A stretch of DNA of 64,000 nt from Pontederia crassipes (Eukaryota; Streptophyta; Magnoliopsida; Commelinales; Pontederiaceae): assembly GCA_030549335.1 (NCBI GenBank), contig CM060198.1, forward strand, positions 44,370,353 to 44,434,352. The letters are read 5' to 3'. The notes under the pieces are model-generated. The model saw nothing but the letters and a program-made list of their open reading frames with translations. It had not been told where the DNA came from and searched no databases. Below, piece by piece: positions 36,700-47,850 of the stretch; position 1 is the stretch's first letter; every line of letters starts with the position of its first letter. The position numbers and the translations under genes are program-made.

Positions 36700-36870
36700 G
36701 GGAAAGGGAGAGGGGGTCACAGTAGGGAGGTGGGGCGACCCCAGCCCCCCCCCCCCCACCCCACCCCACCCCAGCCGAGAAAGCGCACAAGGGGAAGAGG
36801 GGGGGGGACCCCCTTCCATGAGCGCATCGGTGCAAGGAAAGGAGTGGGGTGGGGTGGGGGGCTGCTGCGA
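36700..36870. other. C/G-run region of the Pack-MULE
   Basis: Contains a run of about ten Cs near 36745, repeated CCACCCC, and a run of Gs near 36800; the minus strand after the kinase fragment is Pro-rich ([10 protein letters not shown]) with no domain. Open frames on both strands reflect composition. Confidence 0.5.
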
Positions 36871-36874
36871 CCTT

Positions 36875-37530
36875 TGCCGAAAGGAGGAGGAGATGATGTA
36901 GAAAGCGTTGATCTCCTGCTCGTCATTGTCTTCGTCTTCAATTTTGGAGATCTTGTGCTCGATCTCCTCATAGTGATGGAAACCAAGGTCGACAATTGCC
37001 ATGAACTGGCCAACGTCGATACCCTTACGGAACTAGGGTCGTCAATGATCTCGGCGGCGGTGATGCGAGTTCGCGGATCGACATCGAGGAGGCAGGAGAG
37101 GAGCCTTTTTAGATCAGATGAGACCCACCACGGGCACCGGTACTCGCCACCATAAATTCGGTGCTAGATCGCCTTAGGTTTGCGTCGTTGAAGGGAAGAA
37201 AGCCAATGACTAGGACGAATAGGATGGTGCCACAAGACCAGATATTGGACATCTCTGCATCGTAGGGGCACGTGGAGAGGATCTCTGGTGTGACATAGGC
37301 CGACGTGCCACAGAGCATGTGGAAGAGCATCGAAGCGCTCTATTGTTGCTAGTGATGGAGGTAGTTGGCGATAGCAGCAAGGCCAAAGTTGGAGACCTTG
37401 AGGCGTCCGGCCTCATCTTGAGATCCCGATGGAAGACGCCTTGATAGTGGGAGTAGGCGATGACGGAGATGAACTAGTGGAACAGGCACCGACAGACGCC
37501 TTCGTGAAGGTGGCCGCCGGATTGGAGGGG
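36875..37530 (-). pseudogene. CBL-interacting protein kinase (CIPK/SnRK3) fragment captured by the MULE
   Basis: Minus strand, intronless. In order: SHYQGVFHRDLK (subdomain VIb catalytic loop, about 37465-37430), DEAGRLKVSNFGLAAI (DFG read as NFG, about 37420), [14 protein letters not shown] (APE region), [20 protein letters not shown] (subdomain IX), [28 protein letters not shown] (subdomain XI) and [10 protein letters not shown], the NAF/FISL motif that binds calcineurin B-like calcium sensors. That motif identifies CIPK rather than another kinase. Subdomains I-V and the C-terminal PPI region are absent. The frame shifts at least twice (after the HRDLK stretch and after the DPRTRIT stretch), the metal-binding DFG aspartate is replaced, and there are stops. 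No function as a kinase is possible; transcripts could give siRNA against the parent gene. Confidence 0.88.
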
Positions 37531-37552
37531 GGCGATCGGCACAAGGAACATT

Positions 37553-37779
37553 TTTTTTCTTTTTTTTATATTTTTTATTTGATGTGTTATGGAGTGAGGG
37601 GTAATTTAGCATTTTCATAAATGAGAAAAAGCAAAGCTGACAAAAAATGCAACAAAAGTGGACGGAAGAATTAAAGTGAAAAAGTCACAATAGCTTAGGG
37701 ATACGAAAAAGTAAGTTCGTAGTTTTGGATTAAATGCGAAAAATCATGATAGTTTAGAGGAGCTTTATAGAAATAACCC
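37553..37779 (-). repeat. Right TIR of the Pack-MULE
   Basis: Reverse complement begins GGGTTATTTCTATAAAG and matches the left TIR. Confidence 0.93.
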
Positions 37780-37788
37780 TAATTTCAA

Positions 37789-38167
37789 TTTAACTGAATG
37801 TAGATCCGGGTGGAGTACTTTCATGTTGTTATTGGTTTAAGATAGTTGATTTTCCTAGTGAGGAAGATCATATCTTCGGTGTTCTTAATCCATCTAAAGA
37901 CTGAATTTGAATTGTAGAAGTTTTATAGAAGTTACAAATTGTTCTAATAATTGTAGATTATCATAAGGACTTATGCATCATTAGTTTTATCTTCTTATCT
38001 TTCTGTAATTTTACTTTCTGCACACTTTTACCCCAAATTGTATGTCATCTCTTATTAGCCTCAAAAATTTGATAAATAAGTAAAGTAATTTCTCATGGGA
38101 TCAAAAACATTTAATCTTACACTCTATTACTTGAGCAGCTAGTGCACTTGCTAGCTATATCATTATC
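37789..38167 (+). repeat. Probable Tat/Athila-type LTR remnant, right part
   Basis: Continues the sequence interrupted at 36387; ends in TTATCA followed by ATTTTTG. No coding. Confidence 0.35.
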
Positions 38168-39252
38168 AATTTTTGCATCATGTATTAGGTGTAATATACA
38201 ACCAACGTTCATCAATACATACTATGTATATTTTGAAAAATAGTTTTCATACATCATATAGTTGCATCTGCATTGGTCACGGCCGTGACACATTGGTCAT
38301 ACTTGTGATAGTGGCTGATCACAATCGTGAATGCCCATTCACAGGCATGGCCGAGACCCAGTCTTGCCCTGTTCACCTCTCGATCACTATTGATTGTGTT
38401 GTCATTGCCGTGCCCAAGCCTTCATTACGGCCAAGAAACCCAATTTCATAGACGTGAGTGCGCCTGCTTGGTCACGGTCACAATTGACTAGTCACGACTA
38501 TGCCCCAACTTTGTCATGGTCGTGATAGTCTCACAAGCATGAGCGAGCTATAATTCTGCTCATGTGGCCGCCCCTCGGTCACAGTCGTTCCCGAACTAGG
38601 CACGACCGTGCCAATGTCCATATGTTTGATTTCTAGTCTTGAAAATTTTAAGGTTTTGAGCAGAAAACTTTGATAAACATTCAAAACATTTAGAACAATA
38701 GAAGGCAAGAATAATGAACATAGAAACATGTTGGAACCATAATTTAGATCATATGAATAATATGAATTGTTTTATGATTTTCCCTAAAATCATATATGAC
38801 TGTAAAACTAGGGCATAGAAAATTATGAAATCAACAGATCTTCTCCTAAACATGTAGATATAAATACCAAGTTCATGCAGCCCTCAATCATAATTCAAAT
38901 TGAGGACAATGAGGATGCTACACAATGTGTCCTCAAACTCTCAATCCAATGCAAGAAAACCATTATCCTCAAATTCTCAATCTATCGAAAATCATTGAGA
39001 GGAGAGAGGGGTTTGAATATTTTTTTTTTACATACTTAGATTAATATTGTCATGTTCTTCTTTTTCTTCTTCTCCTGCCTCTTCCTCTTCTTCATCCTCA
39101 TTCTCCTTAATCCTCTTCTAATAATAGGATGTTGTCATGTGCACAGATGAGGAAAAAGGAATTACAAGAAGGTTAGTTTTTTATCTATGGGAGACATAAA
39201 TGTTTAAGTCAAAAGACACTAATGTCCTTGATTACATAACCAGATTGTTACA
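38168..39252 (+). repeat. Partial gypsy LTR related to 40417-42637
   Basis: Carries a block of TCACGGTCGTGA-type words (38265-38610) and, downstream, CATAATTCAAATTGAGGACA and GTGTCCTCAAACTCTCA phrases that match 42130-42200. It ends TTGTTACA at 39252. The left end is missing. No gene. Confidence 0.6.
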
Positions 39253-40416
39253 ACTGAAGACATTATCTTAATTAGTTTTAAACTCCAATTACTTGAACAG
39301 AATTATTTCTTAACTAGTATTGCTTTCACACAAAGTTGATCATAATTTAACGACCTTATCATATCAAACCACAATATTATTAGATTATATATAATGACCA
39401 CACAATTTAATGATAAAAGAAATTGGTGTTCTAGAAATTAAAGACAAAATTGTGCTATGATTGGCTAGGAACTTGTGTTGGGCAACGCATGATCATGTTG
39501 ACAAATACAAACTTACCATTCCATATCTTCCAAACAACTATGGGAGGACGGGGGAATTGGAGGGCGTTGGTATGAGAATATCGGTAAGAATAATGTGCAT
39601 AATGTAGGTTAGCAACCAAAAGACCATAAATTTGATTACGTAGACCTCACATCTTTTTATTCTTAGTTAGAAGTGAACACGAGAACAAAATCTTCTATGG
39701 GGAGGTGGAACAACATGCTCTTAGTTGGAACATCTATTAAATATAGGAAAGGTTAAAATTCTCATTCAAACATTCTTTAAGAAAAAAATACATACATGTT
39801 CTCATCTCATCCAAAAAGAAAAAGACATAAAGAAATATAAATATAAATATAAATAAGTTAATAACTTTGAAATTCTATTTCTAAAACATGTTGGATCATA
39901 TCCAGCATTGGATTTAATATGAAAATAAATTATACAATTAACAATTGTCAAAATAAATTAAGACCCAAATAAAAGTGATCAACACATGTATTTATTGGGC
40001 ATAATAGTTAATATGATATGGAATAATATAATGTGTACCAAAGAGTGCATTGGAATTTGTATGATTGGTAGAAATTCAAATCACAAGAAAGGATTCATAC
40101 ATATAGATGGACATGGTCCCCAAATTTTTCAACACCTCTTGGAAAATTCATGAAAAGTTGTCTTCTTCTTTTGCTTTCCCCATGTTGAAAGAGAAGAAAA
40201 ATTCTGTGTTTTTTTTTGAAGTCCATTCCATAAAATTGTTCTTCACCGACAATGGATAATTGCAAGTAGATGTATTTAAGCATTTAAGTTTCTTAATGGT
40301 TTTAACATGACCCGATCAAGTCTTATAATTCTAGTTTTAACAATTGCTATTGGAGCTAACATGTTAAATCATTAGGATAATACAATTTCAAGTTTAAAGT
40401 ATGTGTCCACATGGTT
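39253..40416. other. AT-rich interval, nothing recognised
   Basis: About 1.2 kb with stops in all frames and no RNA gene, repeat array or domain that I can see. Confidence 0.6.
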
Positions 40417-42637
40417 TGTAACACCTGAAAAATCCATCCTAAAAGTCGAGGGCAATTAGGGTATTCAGCTGTGTTATCATGTTCGTCATCACAAATTATA
40501 ATAAAATAATTTATCATTAAAGTAGTGGAATCTTAAATTAATAAAATTGAATAAAATAATCTTTTCAAAATCAGCGAAAACTTTATAAAATGTTCAAAAG
40601 TAATGTTATAGAATGTGAAACATAGCTAAATCCATTATTCAAAATCAACTAAACCCAACACGTTATCATGACTCTTAAAAGCCTAGACCATTTCGTCATA
40701 AGCCAAGCCTCCATCCATCAATTCTTTAGTTACTTGAACGAATCTTTTAATTAGAGTATGTAAAGGCCATGTAATGAGAGGTCATTATCCTTAGCAGTAT
40801 AGTACATGTTTTGCATATTCAATTTCATGTATGTGAGAAAAGAGAAATATGCATGTCATGTATTTAACATATGATTGTACATGCCAATTAACCATAACAA
40901 TCTATCATCATGCATAAGATAAAATAGAATGGTAAGACATGTAATCAACCATCATCATACATGTAGTATCGAAACATTAATTAACAATCATCAATCATCA
41001 TAGGCACATACATGACTTGCACTTACCTTAACAATTGCCTCATTAACTTCCATAACCCTTTCGGATTGCACTTTCGTGAGCATCAATTTATAAATTCCAT
41101 TTTGGGGCATACAATCTTATATCTTTCAATAGTTGTGATTTAACTCGTTGCCCTCACAATAGGTTATCTAAGGTTTGAAGTCAACGCTCCCTTCGAAGGT
41201 GATTAGGAATACACACACCATTGTCAATGTGAGAATGATTATTACTGAAAGAAATACATACCAAGGTATAAGTACGATTATTTTCTGACAATCCGAAAAG
41301 ATCCATCAAGGGACAACATATAACGATCATCCACAATTAGATTCATTATGTTTTTCAAATGACAATCAATTATTACGTCGCTCAATCCTCAAATTTTAAC
41401 CTAATTATGACTGTGAATGCATTTTGTATATCTAGATTTATATACAGTCATCAAGCATGAATACATAGTATAAATATCTTAAAAATAACTCTAAAAATAA
41501 TATATGGGTATTTATAAGTCAGTCACTATCGTGACAGGGTGATCACACTCGTGACCATGACCTTGTCACCCTTTTTTACTTCCAAGTATTGGTCACGGTC
41601 GTGACCGGGGTGTCATGGTTGTGCCAAATCATTTTCACGATCATTCTATCATGAAATACGGCCGTGTGCGAGTCCAATTTTGGATTCATGCAGCCTCTCG
41701 CTCATGGTCGTGACCAAAGTAATGCCTATCATGTCATGACCATGATAGGATCTGTCACAATTGTGCCAATGCTTTGGCGACTGGTCAGCTTCCAACCTCT
41801 CGGCCATGGTCGTTCCGGTAGTTGGCATGGCCATGCCACGAATCCGGCCACCAGTGGCTGAATCCAACAGCCCGCAGCCGAATCCGGCAGCCCGCGGCCG
41901 AATCACATCAAAATCAAGGGAAATCATATACTTCATTATGAACAACATTAGGACATAAATCATAGACATAAGAACATGTTCCCAACACAATTTAAACCAT
42001 ATACAATTTTTAACATACAAGTTATAGAGTTTTCCTTTAGAATCATAAAACATTAAATCTAAAGATAAAACACAAATTAAATAATAAATATACTCATAAA
42101 ACATGCATATCTAGTCATTATAGTCATGCGTCCCTCAATCATAATCTATTATGAAGGCAATGTGTCCTCAAACTCTCAGTCCATCACATGCAAACCATTG
42201 AGAGAGGAGAGTGAGGTTGGGTCTCATTTACATATTTTGATCCTTAGATCTTTATCATTTTTCTTCATCTTCCTATTTTTCTTCCTTGTTCCTAATATTC
42301 TCCTTTCTCAAGTCCTACAATAACAACAACAACAACAAAGCCTTATCCCACTAGGTGGGATCGGCTACATGGATCATACGACGCTTTGTTGATCTATGTT
42401 CATGAGATTCGACAGAGTTTTACGCTGGCTGTCGGGGCCTAACACAACCCTCCTCCTTTATCCGGGCTTGGGACCGACTATAAAACATAGGCGGAGTTCT
42501 CCTTTCTCAAGTCCTATTCGTTAAAATTTTAGATGGAGAAAAAAATAAACGGGAGAGATCTAGACCTTTATATAGGGGAGTCATTAGAGTTTGACCCAAA
42601 GATCAAATTCCCTCTATTGAGATTATGAGTTGTTACA
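40417..42637 (+). mobile_element. Solo LTR, gypsy-like, with imperfect TGGTT/TGATT duplication
   Basis: 2221 bp, TGTAACACCTGAAAAATCC...GAGTTGTTACA, flanked by TGGTT (40412-40416) and TGATT (42638-42642), one mismatch. Its interior shares phrases with 38168-39252, with 1500-2740 and with 61560-62290. A block at 41520-41860 is crowded with TCACGGTCGTGACC-like near-palindromes. A SINE-like insert lies at 42318-42496. Confidence 0.75.
42318..42496 (-). mobile_element. SINE-like insertion with (TTG)n tail and 20-bp duplication
   Basis: 179 bp between perfect 20-bp direct repeats (42298-42317 and 42497-42516, starting TTCTCCTTTC). On the minus strand it begins AACTCCGCCTATG, contains CATGTAGCCGATCCCACC and ends GGGATAAGGCTTTG then (TTG)4-5. 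Long duplication and simple tail show target-primed insertion. The tail and 3' phrase resemble a SINE family spread widely in angiosperms (Au-like in my recollection), but I do not see clear pol III boxes, so it could be 5'-truncated or a RTE-LINE tail. Confidence 0.8.
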
Positions 42638-45600
42638 TGATTTGTGATCATTTACGATTTTTTATGCTTCTGTCGCATGTTCATGAAAGAATTAACTCTC
42701 ACATAATGCAAAAGTTTATGGTATAAGTGATTTTAATTAAATCAGTAATGTCTGGACTGCCTATTACATTTTTAAGCGTACATTCTATTTGCATTTACTT
42801 ACGTGGTGCAGAACATATAAAAAAAAGCTGGTTTCCATGTGTTTTTTTAGCGATTTAAGAAAATTTTTTTTGTGGACTCAATTAAATCTTAACAAATTTT
42901 ATGGATGCATTTCTATTGGCGTTGAGCATGCATGATGACACCTTTATGAATCTATACACTCTTGCTATCTCTCCAAGTATGGCTACTTTGTTTTTTCTTG
43001 TGCTTCGTGATCAACATATGCATAATATTCAGTGTACTAGTTATTTATTTTGTGTCTACAATATATGGCACCTCTTAGAGAAATTTTTGCACATGTATGC
43101 ATGACATGACAACTTTTTTATCAATGAATGTTTTCAACAATCATATTTCCTTTTTATTTGGATTGCTTGCACACCATCTGGCTCTATCTTGTGCATGAGT
43201 ACACATCTTGCATAAATAATTTTTATCTCAAGTTACAAAATAATATAGCAGTGCATGTCTCTTATGCAATAATGATTATTTTTGCTTCATACATGCATGG
43301 AGTATGGACTTATTTCCTTTCCTACAAAAATAATTGTCCATTCATGGATATAATTATGGAGACAATCCCATAGTGGGTTGCTTTATTCTTTTATATTAAT
43401 ATTATTAAGAATGATAAATTAGAAAATAAATATGGTGTTTTATATATTTTAAAGTAAATTATTATTGCACAATATGTTATCAAAGCAGTCTTTTTGTGTA
43501 TATATCAATTCTATTAGTATGATTAAATAATAATATTTTATTATTAATTATTTTATTTTAAAAATAATTCATAGAAATTTTTTTGAGTATGTCATATTTC
43601 TATAAAATAAACTTATTATTTTATCATTTTTTATGTTGTGAGTCTAGAATATGCATTTGATATTTGAGGAATTCAAAATAAATTATATAAATATTTAAAC
43701 ATAATTATATTGATTAAGAGTATATTATTAAAAATTATATATTAGTAAATCTTTGTTATACTATAGATAACTAATATTAATTGTCAAATATATTACTTAC
43801 GCATTCTAAATAAAGCAATGTGCATTACTATCAAATTAATAAGTAACGATTTTTCTTAAAGACTATATCTTCGCAGGAAATGTAGACACTAGTCAATGTC
43901 CCCTAATAAATATACTCCACCTATATGTCATGATGTTGAAGATTAATAATAATAAATGTCATTAACTTACTTTTGCATTTTTTTGTAACTAATTGGTTCT
44001 ATCATGAACCGACTCTCAGTGACTCACTGTTGTTCGATTTTCATTCAAAATCAGTAATGAAAATAAACAAATTAAAAATCGGTTCAACTAGTCGAACTAT
44101 AACATTCCAGTTTTTCATTTTCAAATTAAGAACATGCATAATTGAAAATTAGAATGATAAAATCAAATAAAAAAGTACAGACAATATATAATTGGAAAAG
44201 AACAAGGAAGGTGATGGTGTAAAGATTATATGAAAAGGGTAAGAAGTATAAAAAAGGAAAAGAGGTGTGAAAAAAGAAAATTTAAGTGAGAAATTTAAGG
44301 AGGAAAAAAAGGGAGAAAAAAAACAAAAATGGAAAGAAAAATAAATAATTGAATGGAAAAAGGGAGGAGGAATAATGGATGTAAAGATATGAAAAAAGAA
44401 AAGATATTTATGGGAGAAATATTGACTTTAAAAAAAATAAAGATTAAAAAAAGTAAAAGAATAATAATAATTTTTAATAAAAAAGAGAGGTTGACTCTAC
44501 TTAGTTTTTTCTCTAACGTTTTTGGATAATTAATTTATTAGATTATTTTATATAATATTTACATTAGAACAATAAATTCAAATAAAATAATATGATTTAA
44601 CTTCACACTCTTTTGAATATATAAAATAACAACGAAGTCTGAGAATTGATGTATTTTATAATAATATGACTATTTTATATTATATCAATATAGTGAGCCT
44701 ATTTTTATTTTCTATTTGAATTCAATCATATCAAAAGTTATGCAAAATTTGAATAGATTTAGGATACATTTATTTACAAAAAGTCGTTTATAAAACAGTA
44801 AAAATTTTAAATAAGAAAATAATGTTGTAAGAATTTTTTACATTTTAATATTATTACTCATAATATATCTAAGAAAAAAATAATATCTTAATAATTTTTG
44901 GTTAAATTCGATTTAATCCAATTAACTTTGTCGACCAATGATTCAATTCGCACATCAGTTGGACGTTCAATTCGAGTTTAAAATAATTGATTTTCATCTC
45001 TTCAATCTTAAGAGAGTGAAAGAAATCAAATAGGAAGTGTTCTCTCTTATGACATGGATATTAATCAAATTAAAAGTCAGCTATGATTTTTTTTGTCCTT
45101 TATATATATTGTTTTTAACCATTAGATTAGATGGGTGTTCACTTGTAGGAGGAGTGGTAAGTAGCCTCACTGCGCTCTCGAGTTCAATTTTTTTTAACAC
45201 AAAAAGTTTTTATTAGTGCCCTACATGTGACACTGAGGGCATATATATATGTAATTAAACACAAAATATATAAATTCAAGAGTTTTCAATTTATCAATAT
45301 ATTGTGTTCCAAAATTTATATATTTTTTCAGTTATTATTACAAACTAATTTGAATCATGGCGACCAGGGACATAAAAATATATCTAAAAATAAAAAAGAT
45401 TGGTAATTAAAATTATATAATATATGAATACTTATAATATATATAATTATTTAAATATGTGATTAGGTATATAGAGGATTCATATAACTCACAAATAGCA
45501 GTATTAAAACATATAATATTGATTATTGTTGATGTATAGAATAAAATATCTTTTAATATTATCAATCCCTTATCATGAATATATAATTCGTAAAAATCTA

Positions 45601-45819
45601 GGACCTATTAGATCACCTAAAAAATTTAATGAACTTTTTAATATAAAAATTAAAAAGGTTCATTTTTTTTAAAGAAAAATCACCTTACTCGAATCATTTA
45701 CACCTCAGACTATATTTGACAAATTTAGCGATCTAATGTAATAAATAGTGATTTGATAATAGCAATTTAATTAGCTAATAAGGGACAATGAATAGGAATT
45801 GACGTTTGGAGCTTCAATT

Positions 45820-45824
<5 letters not shown>
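42638..45824. other. AT-rich DNA, nothing recognised
   Basis: About 3.2 kb of strongly AT-rich DNA. Frames at 42901-43373 are Met/Phe/His/Tyr-rich and read as noise with no domain. Purine-rich GAAAAAGGAAAAG runs occur at 44210-44480. No gene or element boundary is seen. Confidence 0.6.

Positions 45825-45864
<40 letters not shown>
45825..45864. repeat. (TA)n microsatellite
   Basis: About 20 uninterrupted AT units. Confidence 0.97.
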
Positions 45865-45866
<2 letters not shown>

Positions 45867-45905
45867 TCTTCTATGTATATATAAAGCTGATGCATAGAAG
45901 AGCAT
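45863..45905. other. Perfect 13-bp inverted repeat (hairpin)
   Basis: ATGCTCTTCTATG (45863-45875) and CATAGAAGAGCAT (45893-45905) with a 17-base loop, next to the TA tract. Confidence 0.7.
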
Positions 45906-46740
45906 GATGCGTAGAAGAGCCTCGCATTGCGCATTGCACATTGCAGCGTTGACATTTGTTCTCTTTGGTGTAACTCATCCAATTAATGCACCAATTTACT
46001 TAATGTTAATAAATATATTATGAGTCAAATAAAAAAATATTCTTAGACTTTAAGTATTATTTTCTAAAATGAAATAATAAATGTGATATGACTCTATCCA
46101 CTTTTTATTCAAAATTATTTTACTCTCTTCCATATGGAAAAGTCCATGCTCAAAGCTCTCCTCTCCTTTCTCTGTTTTCTTAATTATTTTTTCTCCTTTC
46201 TTTTGCATGCATTTAAGTTACTGGATGCACTATTTAACATTCAATTTCCGTGAGGACAATTGATGGAACATGAAGAGAACATTTTGTAAAAGTTGTCATT
46301 TTCTCATGTTAACATTTTGCACTTCAGCATATGCAATAAATGATATAACTCTCATAGTCCACTTATTAAGTAAATGACAGTGCTCAATGTACCACGAATT
46401 AACATTTATCTTATATCTTATATCTTATATAATGCTGAATATACAAGAGTCTTCTCCTTTCCGCATTGCTTCTATTCTTTTTGTGTTTTTTTTTACTTTC
46501 TGACCTTTATAAATCAATCCATGAAGTTTGAAATTCATTAAACTATTATTAATTACAAATTTACAGCTGTACATTTGCCTTATCTCTGTAACTACATTTA
46601 ACATGCAACCTATTTAGAATATGAAGAGGTAATATGAATGCAGGATTACGTTCCACAAGTTTTTTAAAAGCCAACGGTTTGGGACCCGCTTTTTCTTTTG
46701 GAAGATGAACAGAACAATTAGTTTAAATAAAAGGAGGCAC
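45906..46740. other. AT-rich flank, nothing recognised
   Basis: Contains a short TTATATC tandem near 46408-46432. No coding signature. Confidence 0.5.
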
Positions 46741-46873
46741 CAACAGTTGCAATGCTTTGTAGGACATATTGCGCCCTCAAACGCTTGGTCCATAACCGTT
46801 GGTAGGTGCAACCAAGGAACCGCCGTCGCCCAAGCATCCTACGCCTCAAGCGTGTACAACAAACTGCTCGTCG
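46741..46873 (-). pseudogene. Downstream part of the split metallothionein locus
   Basis: This GC-rich stretch joins 52078 once the LTR element and its duplication are set aside. On the minus strand the frame that carries the metallothionein cysteines continues as Arg-rich sequence (CCTRLRRRMLGRRRF) with no third Cys-rich domain, so it may be untranslated or unrelated. Confidence 0.4.
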
Positions 46874-47562
46874 TGATACGATACTCAAGAACAATGTCTT
46901 GAGTGACCGGAACAATATATGATAATCAAAGAAACGAGATCAAATGAATTTTCAAGGTAGCGGAATATCAACCTCAAGATTATAATGAACCAAGTAATCG
47001 ATATTATAAATAGATGGATTTAATCACAAGATAGCCAACCTTGTAATTAACAGCGGAAGTTCCCGAAGAACGGGTTGCAGGAGTTCCCTCACAGCAAAGC
47101 AATTAAGCCATAATTTTCATTGATTCAAAGATCTCTAACATAACAATGAGTAACAGTATTTATAGGCCCTAGAAACAGAATTTGGGCTGAAAGAAAATAC
47201 CCTAACTTAGCCCACAAGTAACCTAACTAATTTAACAAAATAACAAACTCAATTTCTATTACAATCCTCATCAGCATATTCCATATTTAATTAATTCCGA
47301 AAATTCCAAATAAATATGGTTAAACCATTATCTATTTGGCCCAAGTTATGCTGACTCTTCATGCGACCCAATTTATAACCCGTTGAGAAGTTGGATCTGA
47401 TCTAACTCGATCTTGTAATGGATCAATTGTAAATTCCAAACATTCTTGATTATCTTCAATTTTCTTATGCCTGAGATCCACACCATTATCTTGTTCATCC
47501 AACTTTGCTAGAAAAATCTTCTATTGCCGGCTGTAATTGTATGCGTTTCTTAGTTCATATCA
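46874..47562 (-). repeat. 3' LTR of the non-autonomous gypsy element
   Basis: 689 bp; plus strand TGATACGATACTC...GTTCATATCA, near-identical to 51388-52077. Confidence 0.95.
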
Positions 47563-47850
47563 TTCCCCTCCTCTTCAAAAGGATTCGTCCTCGAATCTGC
47601 ATTCACAATAAGGAGAGTATATCCAGATTCATATCATTTCCCTTATCTTCAAAAGGATTCGTCCTCGAATTTACATGCACAATAAGGAAAATATAACCTA
47701 TCACATATGTGAATTTGTTAAATAATTTAGGACACACATAATGAGGATATTGATACTTCCCTTTCATGTGTCTGATGACAGCATGTTGCATCTCAATGAT
47801 AATTGCAAGCACAATTTCTCATCCATACCATCAAGTTAAGAGCCTGCAAG
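47563..47850 (-). other. Polypurine tract and 3' leader of the non-autonomous gypsy element
   Basis: The tract abuts the LTR. A 33-base phrase containing CTTCAAAAGGATTCGTCC is repeated (47572 and 47648), so the LTR-adjacent segment is locally duplicated. Confidence 0.7.

Larger units (their letters stand above)
36397..37779 (-). mobile_element. Pack-MULE (Mutator-like, non-autonomous) carrying a CIPK fragment
   Basis: 1383 bp flanked by 9-bp duplications TAATTTCAA (36388-36396 and 37780-37788). Terminal inverted repeats of about 225 bp (36397-36622 and 37553-37779) start RGGTTATTTYYATAAA and share TTCCGTCCACTTTTGT. Between them is GC-rich DNA with a captured protein-kinase fragment and a G/C-run region. 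No transposase. Size, TIR length and 9-bp duplication fit Mutator elements of the Pack-MULE kind. Confidence 0.93.

Noticed and set aside
36656-37155. Plus-strand frames of 81 and 156 residues in the Pack-MULE
   Set aside because: They are the antisense of the CIPK fragment and its C/G-run flank.
42901-43373. Met/His/Tyr-rich frames of 67 and 81 residues
   Set aside because: No domain and AT-rich composition expected to give such frames by chance.
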